Source of the DNA: Limnomonas spitsbergensis | Taxonomy: Eukaryota > Chlorophyta > Chlorophyceae > Chlamydomonadales | Length of the DNA: 64,000 nucleotides | Assembly: GCA_037349105.1 (NCBI GenBank) | Contig: JAYJMM010000042.1 | Span: 661,501 to 725,500 of the forward strand | Direction: 5' to 3' | Part shown: piece after piece, positions 54,101 to 64,000 of the stretch | How the letters are laid out: the number at the start of each line of letters is the position of its first letter | Numbering within the stretch: the stretch's first letter is position 1 | Made by a program: the position numbers and the translations under genes | The notes under the pieces: model-generated | The model's input: the letters and a program-made list of their open reading frames with translations, nothing else | Database searches by the model: none | What the model was told of the DNA's origin: nothing

Positions 54101-57100
54101 AGTGTTCCTTTTGTTGGCCACAAGTTCAATTTCAGCTCAGTAGGACTCCCACCTTGACTGTGAGAGGTACGGGTGGGGAAGACCCCAGTGGGGACTCCCT
54201 TACCAGTGTTCCTGTGTTTCTTTTTCGGCCACGGCCAAGTTCAACTTCAGCAGGGCGCCCCGCGGCCGCCCAAGGCCCGATTGGGACCAAACCTGGACCG
54301 GCCTGCGACCGGTGACCAAAGCAACAAGGCTGGCCTCGAATCGGGCCTCCAGCCAGTGGCCAGATTGTAGCTGACATGTAGCCGAGTCACGAGAAAATAA
54401 ACTCTGCTTCCCCTCGTGCCTTAGGCACGGATCTGGCCCAGGCGCTCACTGCCAAGGACTCCATTGCTGCCAAGAAGGCCGCCATGCCTGCAGACGTTGC
54501 GAAGGCGCTGGCTCGCATCTCAAGGTGTGCACCACAGCCTCTGATCTCCCAGCATGTTATATACAGCAAGTTACGGGTTTGGCCGAAACCCTTGGCCTAA
54601 ACCCTTAACCCTAAGCTCTGATCTCCGAGCATTCAATACAAAGCGGGGAATGCGCTTGCCTGCGTCCTGAGGTGTACTTGCAGCCTGTGGCAGCCTGTGG
54701 AACTCCTCACATGTAATCCATTGTAGATAGGTTCGCATTTAATGTATTTTAAGAGGGCTCTTCGCATATCACATATTGTGGAAACGAGTCCCGTGCGTCC
54801 CATGGCACACACACTGACGGTCTATACTACCCCATGCTGGCCGGGTTGATGCAACTATCTATATGAAGACAGATACCGGCTCTGTCTGCATAATTAAAAG
54901 ATTGTTGTGCAGTATTATTATTGTACATGCGACCCCCAATTGCATGTGTTGGTACCAAGAGCTCGTAGCCTAACATTTAGGTGTTGCCTGGCCCGGCCCA
55001 GCTGAGGGCCCAGCTGAGGACCCAGCTGAGGACCCAGCTGAGGGCCCAGCTTTTTTCCTTTTTGTGTTGCTCATATGTCAGATATGTGCGTTGTGCTAGC
55101 GGCGTCGTTAAACTTCCTGTCGTCACTCTTCCTACCTGTATCTGGAGTCTAGCATTTGGGGTCTTGAACCTTCAACCCTAAACCCCTGCGCTTACTCACC
55201 ACCTACCTGTTTCTGAGGTCAAGGGCTTAGGGTCTTAAACCCTAAATCCTTAAGCCCCTGTCCTTGCTCGCCACATACCTGCTTCTGGGGTTAAGGGTTT
55301 TAACCTTCAACCCTAAAACTCCTTTTATGACCCCCTACCTGTTCTGATGTGTCCCTCTGATCAGCGGCCTTTACATTGTGACGGCGGCTCACAACAACGC
55401 TCGCAGCGCCATGGTGGCCTCGTGGGTGTCTCAGGTAAGAGCTGCAGCCATCGGGTGACACTTGGATCAGGAGTGGGAGGCGGGAGAAGGGATGACCGGT
55501 GAATGGTGTGAGGGCGTGGCAGGTGGGATAATGCTCTGGTCTGTGTAGCATGAAACACTGGGTGACACTTGGATCAGGATTAGGAGGCGTGAGAGGGGAT
55601 GACAGGTGAATGGTGTGAGGGCGTGGCAGGTAGGATAATGCTCTGGTCTGTGTAGCAGGGCGCTCTGAGGAGGCAAGGAGTTATGATTGAACAACATACG
55701 GAAATAATGGATCCGAGTCAGGTTTTTGGAATCGGGGCACCATTGATCGCGTGAAGGCATGATTGATCGCATGAAGAAAATATTGATCGCATGAAGGAAT
55801 GATTTAGGGTCGTGAGTCAGCGCTAGGAAGGTATATGACGATTCTGTAGACCTGACTTGGACCCCCGTTTTCCTGTTTATTGATGCATCACAACCTGTAG
55901 CTGGGGGAGCCCTGCTGTCTGACCAGTGGCCACAGATCAGACCTTGACCATGTGTGGTCCCCATCGGTCCAGTAGTGGCCTTGCGGCAGGTAGCCTGGTG
56001 CTGGCGCTAGACCTTTCAGCCTGTTGCTGGAAGAGGGACCTATCGCAACCGTTTGCTCTTCTTATATCTCGAGAATACCTTTGGTTGGGTGGTATGCAAC
56101 CCTCGCGAAGAGGTAAGGACAGGAGAAAAATTATCTTTCTTAGGATTTTGAGGCCCCTTTCAGCAGGCCGCCACACTGCCGCCACTGTTGCCACAGGCCC
56201 AATTGGCACCAAACCTGGTCTGGCCATGTGAGGCCCCCTTCAGCAGGCCGCCCCACTACCGCCACAGGCCCAATTGGGACCCAACCTGGTCTGGCCCACG
56301 ACTGGTGGCCCAAGCAGCATGGCTGGTCACAAACGGGGCCTCTGGCCAGAGGCCGATAGTTAGCTGACTTGCAAATAAGTCAAATAAGAACACTTGCGAA
56401 AAAATGAAAAGCTGACCCGCTGATCTCCCTCCCCGTGTGTTCCTGTGTTCCCCTACCCAGGCCAGCTTTGAGCCCCTGGGTCTCAGCATTGCCATCGCCA
56501 AGGATAGGGCCATCGAGTCACTTATGCAGGTCAGTGATCACACTTTTTGACTACCAGAAGGTGAATCATGTCACACTTTTGTGTAGCCGGGTGAGCGCTG
56601 AGAAAGTGTGCAAGATTTATTACGGCCTCATACCACATTTGAAATATTGGGGTTTTGAAATATTATGTGGAAAGGTTTGTTATGTATGACAAACAAACCT
56701 TTCCACTGGGCCACTTTGCATGACAAACTGGCCCAGTGATCCTAGGCTCAGAGGGGTGGGTGTGACAGTCAGCTGCTTGCTTGTCTGTGGCGTAGCTTCA
56801 TTTCACCCGTCTCAGCAGAGCATCTTGTTGTGGCCGCCTCCTCGTCCACTGCTGCTCTTGTTTCTGATCTAGAAGTTACCTGGTGTCTAGTGCCCACGAT
56901 GTGCTGCACTCATCAGCAAGTATTCCAGAGTTCGGTAGTCCCTTGGTAGGACAACCGAACTCTGGAATACTTGCTGATGAGCTCCTTAAGCCTTTCTAAA
57001 AGTTTCTGAAATCTTCCCAATGAGCTTCTGAACCCTTTCTGAAAACGATCTGAAATCTTCCCCATCAGCTGCTGAACCCTTGCTGAAAACTTGATAAATC

Positions 57101-58851
57101 TTCTGGATGACCTCCTGAACCTTTGCTGGAAAATTATAATGAGCAGCTGAGCCCTTGCTAAGATCTTCCCGATAACCTGCCTGAACCTTTGCTGCAAATT
57201 TGCTGTTATCTTCCCGATTAGCCTTAACCCAATCCTTGCTGAACCCTTGCTGGACCCTTGCTGAACCCTTGCTGGACCCTTGCTGAACCCTTGCTGAACC
57301 CTTGCTGGACCATTACGCCATGGCTATCAGGTGGGCGATGAGTTTGTGCTCAACTGCCTGGGAGAAGACGATTACAGCGGCACCATGCGGCACTTTCTAA
57401 AACGCTTCGCGCCAGGTGGGATCTCACACTTGTGTTCATACATTCAGGGGGCCCCAGCCTCCCCGGCAGTGGACCTGATGTCCGGTTGCCTCAGCTGAGT
57501 AAGGCGCGTGCACAATGCCGGACATGCTGTAGGGTTTGGGGTTAAAGTCCTAGGTTGGATTTGCTTAACAGTTATGGATTGTAACCCCTCCCTAGGTTTG
57601 TAACCACTCCCTACTCCCTAGGCAAAAGCCATAATGACATGCGATTATGGTCCCTTCACCTTGGGCATTGTTTAGAGACTTGCCAACACACTAGAGCAAG
57701 GGTGTGGGGTATCTGACGCCTGGTCACCTGGTTGGCGACTGCCTGCTGCTCAGATTTGTTCTAAATGAATTTATGTGGGGTTCTGGAGGTGAATGCTTAG
57801 TTGGCGCCACTAAAAGGTGACACCTAGTCTTTCCCTGTGGCGAAAACATTCGCTCACTGCCTGGTGGTTGCTGCCTGTTAAAATCGGGAGGGGGGGGGGG
57901 GGGCAACTTTTTTGTTTCTGCATGGCGGTTGCTGCCTGGTAAAACCTGGGCTTTTTTGTGTACGGCAGGTGTTCACTGGTGAATCGTATTTGTGTAACTA
58001 AGGGGGGGTACAACCTTTTGTTTTCTGCCTGACTGGTAAAACCGAATTGGTAAATTAGATGTTACGCCCCCTTTCTCTTTCTCCCCGAATGGTAGTGCCA
58101 AATTTGTAAATTAGAGGTTACGCCAAGGTTACGCCCCTTTCCCTCCCTGCCTGATTGGTAAAACGGAATTGTTCAATTAGAGGTAAAGGTACGCCCCCTT
58201 TCTGCCTGATTGGTAGTACTGATTTGGTAATAAGATGCTAGAGTATAAGAAGGGGCATGCTTCCCCTTCCTGCCTGGCGTGCGCTGACCGGTGAAACATT
58301 TTTCCCTTGTATGTTGGGCAGGCGCGGACCGTTTTGAGGGCATCGAGTGGTTTGAAGCTCCCGGAATGAAGTGCCCAGTGGTCAGCGCATCCATCGCCTA
58401 CATGCAGTGCAAGGTGGGCTTTGGGTTCAGGGTTAAGTGTGAGGTGGGCTTTGGGTTCAGGGTTTAGTGTGAGGTGGGCTTTGGGTTCAGGGTTTAGTGC
58501 AAGGTGGGCTTTGGGAAGAGGCAGCAGCGGGGGTGAAACAAGGCAGCAGCAGCACGTCATGCATCGAAAAGGAATCCCGCGGGTCTTGAAAACTGTCCTT
58601 GGATCTTTTTCAGGTGGTGTCTAAAATGGGCACTCCTACACCGCTGGCATGTGTACCGTACTTGAAGGTTAACTCAACCCTGAAACCATAACGCTAAACC
58701 CATGCCCTCTGCTCTGCTTCTACATCAGGTGGTCTCTCGCATGGATACCGCGGACCACTGGATCACGTATGCGGAGGTGGTGGATGGCAATGTCCTGCAG
58801 CCCCAGGCAAGGACGGCGGTGCACCGCCGCAAGGTCGGGAACTACTACTGA
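39170..58851 (+). CDS. FLVB: Class-B flavodiiron protein, plastid, 19 exons, 626 aa
   Basis: Reduces O2 to water downstream of photosystem I, normally as a heteromer with FLVA. Exons: 39170-39208, 39331-39411, 39547-39624, 39970-40046, 42218-42345, 43941-44082, 45344-45395, 46145-46311, 46924-47101, 49647-49775, 49979-50098, 51371-51451, 52787-52856, 54425-54524, 55365-55434, 56461-56529, 57331-57415, 58322-58413 and 58729-58851. All are GT-AG, phases agree and the sum is 1881 nt. Residues 1-40 (MFASSKALRATSS, Ser/Arg/Ala-rich) are a transit peptide. The metallo-beta-lactamase-like domain (about 67-310) has all canonical diiron ligands: H145, E147, D149 and H150 in HTEPDH; H212 in PNLHWPD; D231 in CDAFGLHYC; and H288 in NGHGP. 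This fits the B/Flv3 class rather than the A class, where ligands are replaced. The flavodoxin domain (about 315-450) starts VSVAVLYSSDYGFSD. The flavin-reductase domain (about 470-626) has SGLYIVTAAHNNARSAMVAS. Many introns carry exon-edge echoes. Confidence 0.93.
40440..40745. repeat. Minisatellite in FLVB intron 4
   Basis: Units of about 64 bp, GGATGCATGAGACGGGGTGC then ATGGGCTGTGAGGGGC, about four and a half copies. Confidence 0.9.
40992..41186 (+). mobile_element. MITE-A copy
   Basis: Ends CAGTGTGTCTTTCTTCG and CCGAAAAGATGAACACTG, an inverted pair. No target duplication is visible. It lies in FLVB intron 4. Confidence 0.65.
41407..41598 (+). mobile_element. MITE-A copy
   Basis: Ends CAGTGTTTATTTTTCC and CCGAAAAAAGACATACTG. 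The core TAGGCCGGTCCAGGTTTGGT is intact. No target duplication is visible. Confidence 0.65.
41985..42160 (+). repeat. Acceptor-edge echoes of FLVB exon 5
   Basis: CCCTACAGCCTGGAGGAGGG occurs at about 41992 and 42101 before the true acceptor at 42217. The copies read on into the exon for 15-20 bp, then diverge. A weaker one lies near 41628. Confidence 0.88.
42700..43230 (+). repeat. Donor-edge echo array of FLVB exon 5
   Basis: The exon end GACAAGATGGGTGAGAT seeds about twelve units of 38-42 bp (TTTGACAAGATGGGTGAGAA type) beginning 365 bp downstream. Several keep the GTGAG donor. Confidence 0.85.
43640..43880 (+). repeat. Acceptor-edge echoes of FLVB exon 6
   Basis: Three copies of GGCGCAAGATCGACTACGTC-type sequence, covering the acceptor and the codons up to the HTEPDH metal motif, at about 43664, 43750 and 43841. 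Each has changes, one a stop. Confidence 0.88.
45396..45845 (+). repeat. Donor-edge echo array of FLVB exon 7
   Basis: Four copies of GACAAGATCGACTTGGGGCA plus the GTGAGC donor, spaced 95, 109 or 123 bp. The steps of 14 bp come from a variable GGGTCAGGCAGAGG sub-repeat. Confidence 0.9.
45870..46075 (+). repeat. Acceptor-edge echoes of FLVB exon 8
   Basis: TTCAGGGCCACGTGATTGAG then TTTGTGATGGG at 46012, and a weaker CTCAGGGCCATCAGATGCAG at 45872, precede the true exon at 46145. Confidence 0.85.
46350..46920. repeat. ATCCTGTTGCAACCGCCC tandem repeat up to the acceptor of FLVB exon 9
   Basis: About 30 units of 17-20 bp. The last unit, CCTGTTGCAACCAG, is the splice acceptor itself. Confidence 0.88.
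47170..47400 (+). repeat. Donor-edge echoes of FLVB exon 9
   Basis: CATCACGAAAGGGGCGGTAC at the exon end recurs as TATCACTAAAGGAGCGGTGC (47190), then near 47307 and 47368, followed each time by TTGGGGCAC. Confidence 0.8.
47580..49640 (+). repeat. Acceptor-edge echo array of FLVB exon 10, 18 units of 108 bp
   Basis: Each unit carries ATCCTGTCAG (acceptor) and GTGTCGGTGGCCGTGCTGCA, the exon start, plus about 70 bp of diverged sequence. Units begin near 47688 and repeat exactly every 108 bp to 49524, with older partial copies before. The true exon starts at 49647. A donor-side echo follows at 49848-49900. Confidence 0.95.
50099..50740 (+). repeat. Donor-edge echo array of FLVB exon 11
   Basis: Six clear copies of GATCAAGCCAGGGACCAAGG, preceded by 35 bp of exon, separated by G-rich GGAGGGGGGA spacers, plus one diverged copy at 50690-50740. 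Confidence 0.92.
50901..51091 (+). mobile_element. MITE-A copy
   Basis: Best terminal repeats of the family: CAGCGCTTATTTTTC and GGAAAAGACGCGCTG. Flanks AGCCTCAA and TGCCTCAG match at six of eight positions. Confidence 0.75.
51240..51290 (+). repeat. Acceptor-edge echo of FLVB exon 12
   Basis: GGCACTGGTGGCTGAGAGCC copies the exon start (GGTTCTGGTGGCTGAGAGCT). Donor-side copies lie at 51703-51750 and 51808-51855. Confidence 0.8.
51521..51707 (+). mobile_element. MITE-A copy
   Basis: Core TAGGCCGGACTAGGTTTGGT, right end GCCGGAAAAAGAAACACCG. The left border is approximate. It lies between echo copies of FLVB exon 12. Confidence 0.6.
52051..52241. mobile_element. MITE with 26-bp terminal inverted repeats
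   Basis: Left end ACCGTAGATTTGATTTGCCT then TCCCTC; right end GAGGGA then AGGCAAAGCAAATCTATGGT. The ends pair over 26 bp with two mismatches. Length is 191 bp, non-coding. It lies in FLVB intron 12. Confidence 0.82.
52430..52750. repeat. TTGCCCGTTTGG tandem repeat before FLVB exon 13
   Basis: About 13 irregular units of 24-28 bp, TTGCCCGTTTGGATCTT type. Confidence 0.85.
52915..53998 (+). repeat. Donor echo and 42-bp minisatellite in FLVB intron 13
   Basis: GGCTTTGAGGAGGCGGGTGA at 52928 repeats the end of exon 13. From 53040 follow about 22 units of GTCCATGATGCCCTGGTGCT plus GGGGGCCTCTTGGGGGG. Confidence 0.9.
54204..54416 (-). mobile_element. MITE-A copy
   Basis: Left part CAGTGTTCCTGTGTTTCTTT carries a small insertion; the right end is GAGAAAATAAACTCTG. 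Core GGGACCAAACCTGGACCGGC. It lies just before FLVB exon 14. Confidence 0.65.
56130..56398 (-). mobile_element. MITE-A copy with internal duplication
   Basis: The segment TTTCAGCAGGCCGCC through CCAAACCTGGTCTGGCC occurs twice in tandem (about 56156-56226 and 56237-56300). It lies in FLVB intron 15. Confidence 0.6.
58414..58515 (+). repeat. Donor-edge echoes of FLVB exon 18
   Basis: AAGGTGGGCTTTGGGTTCAG recurs three times at about 33-bp spacing. An acceptor-side echo of exon 19 (TTTCAGGTGGTGTCTAAAAT) lies at 58608. Confidence 0.85.
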
Positions 58852-60680
58852 AGATGCAGTCATGCCCAGCCAGCCCCATCTGTCCAATCGTTCAGCAGGG
58901 CCTAGCGGGTATGCATCACTCTAAACTGCATCGTTTTAAACTGCAGGGTCGGCTACATAGTGTCGACTGGGCAGGCCTCGCTGGGGCCGGTTGGGGTCCA
59001 CCTGGGGTGGGATAGGCTCAAGGTTTTAGGGAATTTGTATTGTTGCGTATGAGAGGGCTTCGAGTGAGGATGTTGTGTTATTATCTGGGACTTTTATTGT
59101 GAAGGTCTAGGGGGCGCTGGAGGTGTCTGGGCCTGAGGCAAATGGATTTGGAGAGCCGTCGAAGAACCTGACAGGGATTGAGAGATGGAAAAGTGTTGTC
59201 TTGCCTCGTCTCCCCAGGTCTGGTATGTTTTTATTGTTGTTTAGGGATTCAGGGCCGTGCAAGCAAACCAGTCGTAGGCGAGTGTTGAGAGGAACTATAA
59301 GCAGCCCATGATCGCTGATTTAAATTCTGCAGCTTAAATCAGGATCCCAGTGGTTCCGAGAGACAATGAGAAATATTCTGAATCCATCCTCAGTTTATCT
59401 GATGTTGAGTTCATCTCGAGGTTGTGTGTCACTTTGGCGTCATCAGTGTCTGAAGACTTTTGCTTCAACGCATATAGCAACTGGTTCTTATGGTTTGTAT
59501 GATGGATTGCTGAAGTATTTCAGTCATTTGCAGCTCCTGTGTTTGCGTCAGTATTGCTATGGAGGATACTGTATGAGTGTTGGATTTGAACGTCCAGGTG
59601 CCATGTTCTGCTGGCTGTAAATGACTGACTGTTGTAGGCATCACTGCTGGCATTGTATATTCCCTCCCATGTCAAAAATCGGGCGGTACATGAATGATTG
59701 AGGGAGTCAATGACGTTACACCTCTGGGCCCTGCTCAAAAAGGCTCGGTCGCGTGGGCGCCTTACTTACGGGTTGGAAGGACAGAAACACATAAGGGGGC
59801 AGGACAAAAGAAAGGAGGAACAAGTGGGATATAAAGTGAGGGGACAACAAAAAATTGAAAACAAAATACAAAGGAAGTTTCAACCTCTGAAAATGTCTAA
59901 GCCTCAACGATATCTACCACGTCAACATGTGAGCCCTAAAGCCATGATGCCCCATCGAGCATTAAACAGGGCCTAGCGGGTTCGCACCCGGAACCACAGC
60001 TGGGTAGTCAAGGGCCTGCCTAAAAACCCGTCATTCAAAGAATTATGGCGACATATAATCTGCCGACAGCAGGGCGGGGGCTTCGTCTCGTCCCGACCTC
60101 TTTCCTTCCTCTGGGATGTGCAAGTTTATCTCTTTCAGGGCTGGGGGGCCCACCTCCTGGACACGTCAAAATCCTGAATACCCCCCCACACACACACACA
60201 CACAAAAACTGCAAACAACCTCGGTCCAGCCTGAAGTGGTCAGGCTGCAGCTCATAAACTTGTTTTCAATTTCCCCTCTTTTCCGGGACCTCTTTTGGGG
60301 GGAGGAATTGAACGACTTTGCAAAATCTTATCTAACCACAGGTAGATTTTTAAATTTTAAAAAAAACATAGATAAGATTTAGCGGTTTTAAAAGAATATG
60401 TTTTACCTTAAGTTGAGATACCCTAGTAAAAACAAATTACACGATTTTGTAAACGGTCGATAAGATTTTGCATGCTTAGCTACGTTAATGCTAAATCTTA
60501 TTACAGCATCGATGAAAGGAAGACGACTTCAGCGGGTATGATGGTGCATACCCGCTGGGCCATGCTCAACGCTTAGCCGCGAGGGGCTGGTAGGGGATGA
60601 GCAAGCTCAATTTCAGCGGTCATGAGAAAAATGCCTCATGATGGTTTGCCTGCCTGTCTGCTAACTGCCCCACATCTCAG
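58852..60680. other. Region downstream of FLVB
   Basis: Contains the FLVB 3' end and a short dispersed segment with GGGCCTAGCGGGT (58898-58935), recurring at 59968-59995 and in variant form at 4668-4700. A purine-tailed repeat lies at 59706-59885. No gene is established. Confidence 0.35.
59706..59885 (+). repeat. Purine-tailed dispersed repeat
   Basis: Longest tail of the family, with the full head GTCAATGACGTTACACCTCT. Confidence 0.75.
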
Positions 60681-60856
60681 GGCATGGAGGAACAAATTTT
60701 AAGGATGGAGAAATTGTACCTCCCGAACCTGAGTATGAATGCGACAAGCCTATGAAAGTTAGGCACATTCCTCCTGCTGCGGGAGGCGACACACTTATGA
60801 AACCCATGAAGTCATATCCCCCATTTAAAATGCCCCTGGTAAAGATATCAAAATAG
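60681..60856 (+). CDS. Candidate terminal exon, unknown protein
   Basis: A CTCAG acceptor (ends 60680) opens a 57-codon frame reading HGGTNFKDGEIVPPEPEYEC, later KPMKSYPPFKMPLVKISK, ending TAG at 60854-60856. Composition is protein-like and unlike the surrounding repeats. A possible small first exon (59893-59928, MSKPQRYLPRQH then GTGAGC) lies upstream, but its phase does not fit directly, so another exon would be needed. No family is recognised. Confidence 0.3.
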
Positions 60857-61795
60857 AAGAACGCACCCTTAACCTCTTGCAGACTCACTCTTCGATACTT
60901 TTGGCGGGAAGCTGCTGCTGAAGCCAGGCCAGCAGGTGCACAGGCCCCGCATTCCCCCACTCCTACCGCGGCCGCCCACACAATTTAGAGAGTGCAAGTC
61001 GCTGTTAGGATTTCTGTAAAAGCATTGGTTCAAACGTCATCCTCAGGCCTTTAAATGGCGATGGACAGGCATAATGCAACAGATATAGATTACGGCCTGT
61101 CTGTTGCTGCCTGCGGTATAGAGGTAGGTGAGGCATAACATCTGTGCAATACAAGCAATCCTGCATAGGGCACTTAGGCTACTGGTTAGCTGCAGTCGGG
61201 CCTGCGGCTGGGGGTCTCGCCGCAGTATAAAGGCTTTGGACAGAGCATGGCGCAAGTGATCATGAATGGACACTGCACCAGCTTTATATGCAACACTCTT
61301 AAAGGCGCTGCGGCTTAATATTATATTATTGATGGCGCCCGTGGCATAATAAAAAAGGATTTTGACGAAACTGTTTAAAAAACAAGTATATTTGCCCGAC
61401 ACGAAGGCAGCAAATGTATACATGCATTTTTTGTTAGTTACGGCGAGGAGGGGGCAAAAAAAAGAGCTGGAGACCCCATCCCCCCCCAAAGATCGAGCAC
61501 CCAAGCTTACTACCCACCCACCTACCGCCTCCGGAACCCATTGAAATTCAAATATCTCAGTCAAATTTCAAAATTACAGGGCATGTAATTTTTGTTTTGA
61601 TCAGCTAGTCAAGGCGCTTCTACTGGTATATTTCATTTCGTTAGGTGATGACAATTCATGCCAACTGTCAATTTTGGTACCGGGCTCAGCCAGGCTATTG
61701 AGTACCGACTAATGCTCGCTCGCTAGCGATCACAATTCATACCAACAGTCAATTTGGGTACTGAGCTCAGCCAGGCTATTGACTATCGACTTCTT

Positions 61796-62206
61796 CTAGC
61801 TAGCGATCACATGTTTCCAGAAGGCAGATGGCCTGGATGGCGGTGGCAATGGGATGGCATCAGCCTTCATCTTGACCATGAGCTCCCTCACTGCCTTCTT
61901 CCTCTCCCTCAGCGGGACCTCTTTGCCCCCTCCTCCCTCTAATTCCTCCACCGTCACCGCGTAGCTTGCCACATCTGCCTCCGCCAGCTGCTGATCGGGA
62001 TGGGCTGTCAGCATGTGATCAAGGTAGTGATAGCTCCAGACCCACAGGCGGGGGACGGGCGGATCGCGTTGTATCGCGCTGTATCGCAGAAGCTGCCACG
62101 CACTCCCTCCCATTTGGTGGCGTCCGACGTTTGCAGGGTCAGCGGATTTATGGACCTTGCCACAACGATCAAAAGTGATCTGCTTATTCATGATCCACCA
62201 GACCAA
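61796..62206 (-). CDS. Unrecognised 136-codon frame, exon or element fragment
   Basis: Open minus-strand frame ending at 61796, reading LWVWSYHYLDHMLTAHPDQQ, later VASYAVTVEELEGGGGKEV and RERKKAVRELMVKMKADAI. The Lys/Glu pattern looks like a real helix. A stop lies just upstream, after which an AG acceptor (TGGTAG) could begin an exon. The opposite strand is also open for 113 codons. No family is recognised; it may be a transposon remnant. Confidence 0.25.
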   Translation of the reverse strand: MVWWIMNKQITFDRCGKVHKSADPANVGRHQMGGSAWQLLRYSAIQRDPPVPRLWVWSYHYLDHMLTAHPDQQLAEADVASYAVTVEELEGGGGKEVPLRERKKAVRELMVKMKADAIPLPPPSRPSAFWKHVIAS

Positions 62207-62653
62207 CTACCATGTGCTGCGTGTCATACAGCTCATTCTAAGGCTGGCTCAGCTGATTTCGGGGTGTCTCCAAAGGAGCCAAACCCTCAGTATGGGGGGC
62301 CAGGGGGTCACATGGTAATTCAAGCAATATTTATGATGTAAATGGTCTCATGTTGGCAAGAAGAACACGGAGGTGCCGCTGCCAGCCTCAACAGACCTCA
62401 AGAAAAAAGATACGAAGTTTTCCAAATATTAGATTTTTGGGGAGACCACCCACCCACCCCAACTTCCCCCCCCCCCATATCCCCAACCCCCCCTGCCAGG
62501 GCTGGGCCCAAAAACATTTTGAAACAGCTATGGAACGCTCTCGTGAAGCTCTACAAAAAAGGAGGATGGGGTCGATTTGTTTTTGCCCCCCCCTCGAGTT
62601 ACGGTGTCTAGTCGCCGTAATACGTTGCACTGCAACCCCTTATATATACGATG

Positions 62654-62785
62654 AATGACGTTACACCTCTGGGCCCTGCTCAGGAAGGCTAGGCCGCGAG
62701 GGCACTTAACTGTTCAGATGGGAGAAAAGAAGAGACTATGCGGAAGAAAAAAAGGAAAGGCCGGCAAGGCAAACAAGTCTCACAA
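62654..62785 (+). repeat. Purine-tailed dispersed repeat
   Basis: Head ATGACGTTACACCTCTGGGC and tail GGAAGAAAAAAAGGAAAGG. Confidence 0.75.
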
Positions 62786-63216
62786 CTCAGCTCCTTAAGA
62801 AACTAGCCCTCAACAATGCCTACAACAGCGTTTAAAAAAGCAAGTGCATTCCACCCCTGCTCGGCCTGGTACAGCTGGTGGTTATGCCGGTGTTATGCAG
62901 TGTTATCGCCCTATCCCGTTGCTGCACCCTAAGCACAGGATATGTTCCTGATGAACCACCGGCCTAAGGAGTTCAGGTCAATGTCAATGTGGAGGTGCTG
63001 CTGTACTGCTGCAGACTCCACACACACATGATGTCATGGCAGACCAGCTATCTCTTTCCTGAGGCAGCAAGGGACAGAGCGGGAGGGTTATTCAGCATGG
63101 CCCAGATGTGTTATTTTATTGTCTTGACAACTGGTTGACACAGCTGCGAGGCCGCCGGTAGCACTCATGTTTGACATTGTGTCGTTCTTGGGTTCTGTTG
63201 AAGACCCACCCGTTAT

Positions 63217-63345
63217 GTCAGTGACGCAACACCTCTGGCTCCCACGCTTGGGCGCCCATCTGTCTGGTTGGGAGACAATTTGAGGAGAAGAAGGGGCGGA
63301 GCAAAGATTGGGAAAAGGAAGCGATCAGACGAGAGATAAAGCTAA
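63217..63345 (+). repeat. Purine-tailed dispersed repeat, diverged
   Basis: Head GTCAGTGACGCAACACCTCT lacks part of the conserved middle. A purine-rich tail follows. Confidence 0.6.
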
Positions 63346-63488
63346 GTAGCTGAAGAGCGTTGAGGGAAGCAGTCGGAATAATGTAACCAAAGCGTCAGGC
63401 GTTGGTCGGCATGCATACGCATGGTCCAAGGGTAACGGGTGGCTTCCAACAGGCAGGTGGGTTTAGGATGGTGCTGTGGTGCATAAAT

Positions 63489-63640
63489 CAATGACGTTAC
63501 ACCTCTGGGCCCTGCTAGAAAAAGGCTCGGCTGCGTGGGCGCCTAACTTAAGAGTTGGGAGGAAAGATGGAAAGAAACACAGAAGGGGGCAGGACAAAAG
63601 AAAGGAGGGAAAAAGTGGGAAAGAAAGTGAAGGGTGTGGT
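63489..63640 (+). repeat. Purine-tailed dispersed repeat
   Basis: Head ATCAATGACGTTACACCTCT. The tail is nearly the same as in the 59706 copy (GGGGGCAGGACAAAAGAAAG). Confidence 0.75.
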
Positions 63641-64000
63641 GCATAAGTGCATGAGCGCAGAACCACATGACGATCTGCTGCGTGTGGATGGAAGGGGATC
63701 AGCAGGCACAATTCCAGATTGTCAGCTACCATGCACAGCTAGGACCATGGTGCAGCCATGCCAACTAACGTCTTTTGTGAGAGGACAGGAACATTGATGG
63801 AACCCCAAAACGTGATTTTAGGTGCAGTCATGCGCACATCCTATGTGATGGGGCAGCAACTGGGAACCTGGTGTCCTAAATACGGTAGGTTGGAAAGAGA
63901 GGATCGTTTGGCGGATGCAACCATGAACCATGTGGTATGTATAGATGCCACCAGTTTTGCACATGTATTGATAGATTGGCTCAGCTGCCGGACATTCTAG

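Larger units (their letters stand above)
62207..64000. other. Right end of window, repeats only
   Basis: Three copies of the purine-tailed repeat occur in 1 kb (62654-62785, 63217-63345 and 63489-63640). A plus-strand 80-codon frame at 63758-64000 ends exactly at the window edge and has no recognised features. Confidence 0.35.

Overview
This is nuclear DNA from an intron-rich, repeat-rich photosynthetic eukaryote, most likely a green alga of prasinophyte type (inference). Three things point that way. It carries a plastid-targeted class-B flavodiiron protein and a tocopherol methyltransferase. All genes but one are split by GT-AG spliceosomal introns. There is no operon structure. No rRNA, tRNA, CRISPR array, autonomous transposon or virus was recognised.

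Layout. A tocopherol O-methyltransferase gene (VTE4 type) lies on the minus strand (481-10693, 10 exons). Facing away from it across a ~730-bp gap is a complete six-exon plus-strand gene (11420-14811) for a 230-aa protein made of two SpoVS domains, a family known mainly from bacteria. An intronless plus-strand gene (16914-18182) encodes a secreted protein of eight six-cysteine modules and proline-rich linkers. A 4-kb repeat-filled gap precedes a DNAJC8-like J-domain gene (22408-26375, plus, 5' end not found). An XRCC2-type RAD51 paralogue lies on the minus strand (29228-36368, seven exons found, both ends incomplete). Two orphan exons follow: one plus-strand terminal exon ending in a PCNA-interacting-type motif (36669-36825) and one minus-strand exon (37767-37880). 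A complete 19-exon flavodiiron gene of FLVB type (39170-58851, 626 aa) fills the next 20 kb. The last 5 kb holds repeats and two weak coding candidates.

Gene jobs: FLVB is a photosynthetic O2 photoreduction enzyme. VTE4 makes tocopherol antioxidants in the plastid. XRCC2 acts in recombinational repair. The J protein probably acts with Hsp70 in the nucleus. The genes do not form one pathway.

The most unusual signal is what fills the introns. At some 30 exon borders in the five intron-containing genes, on both strands, the neighbouring intron contains one to 18 partial copies of that border: the splice site with 20-100 bases of the exon. Copies of an exon start lie upstream of the exon and copies of an exon end lie downstream. 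Similar copies also follow two stop codons. I call these exon-edge echoes. They create many decoy splice sites and several long spurious open frames. Four non-autonomous element families also recur: a 174-191-bp hAT-like MITE with 8-bp target duplications, a 152-bp hAT-like MITE, a 26-bp-inverted-repeat MITE, and a purine-tailed repeat.
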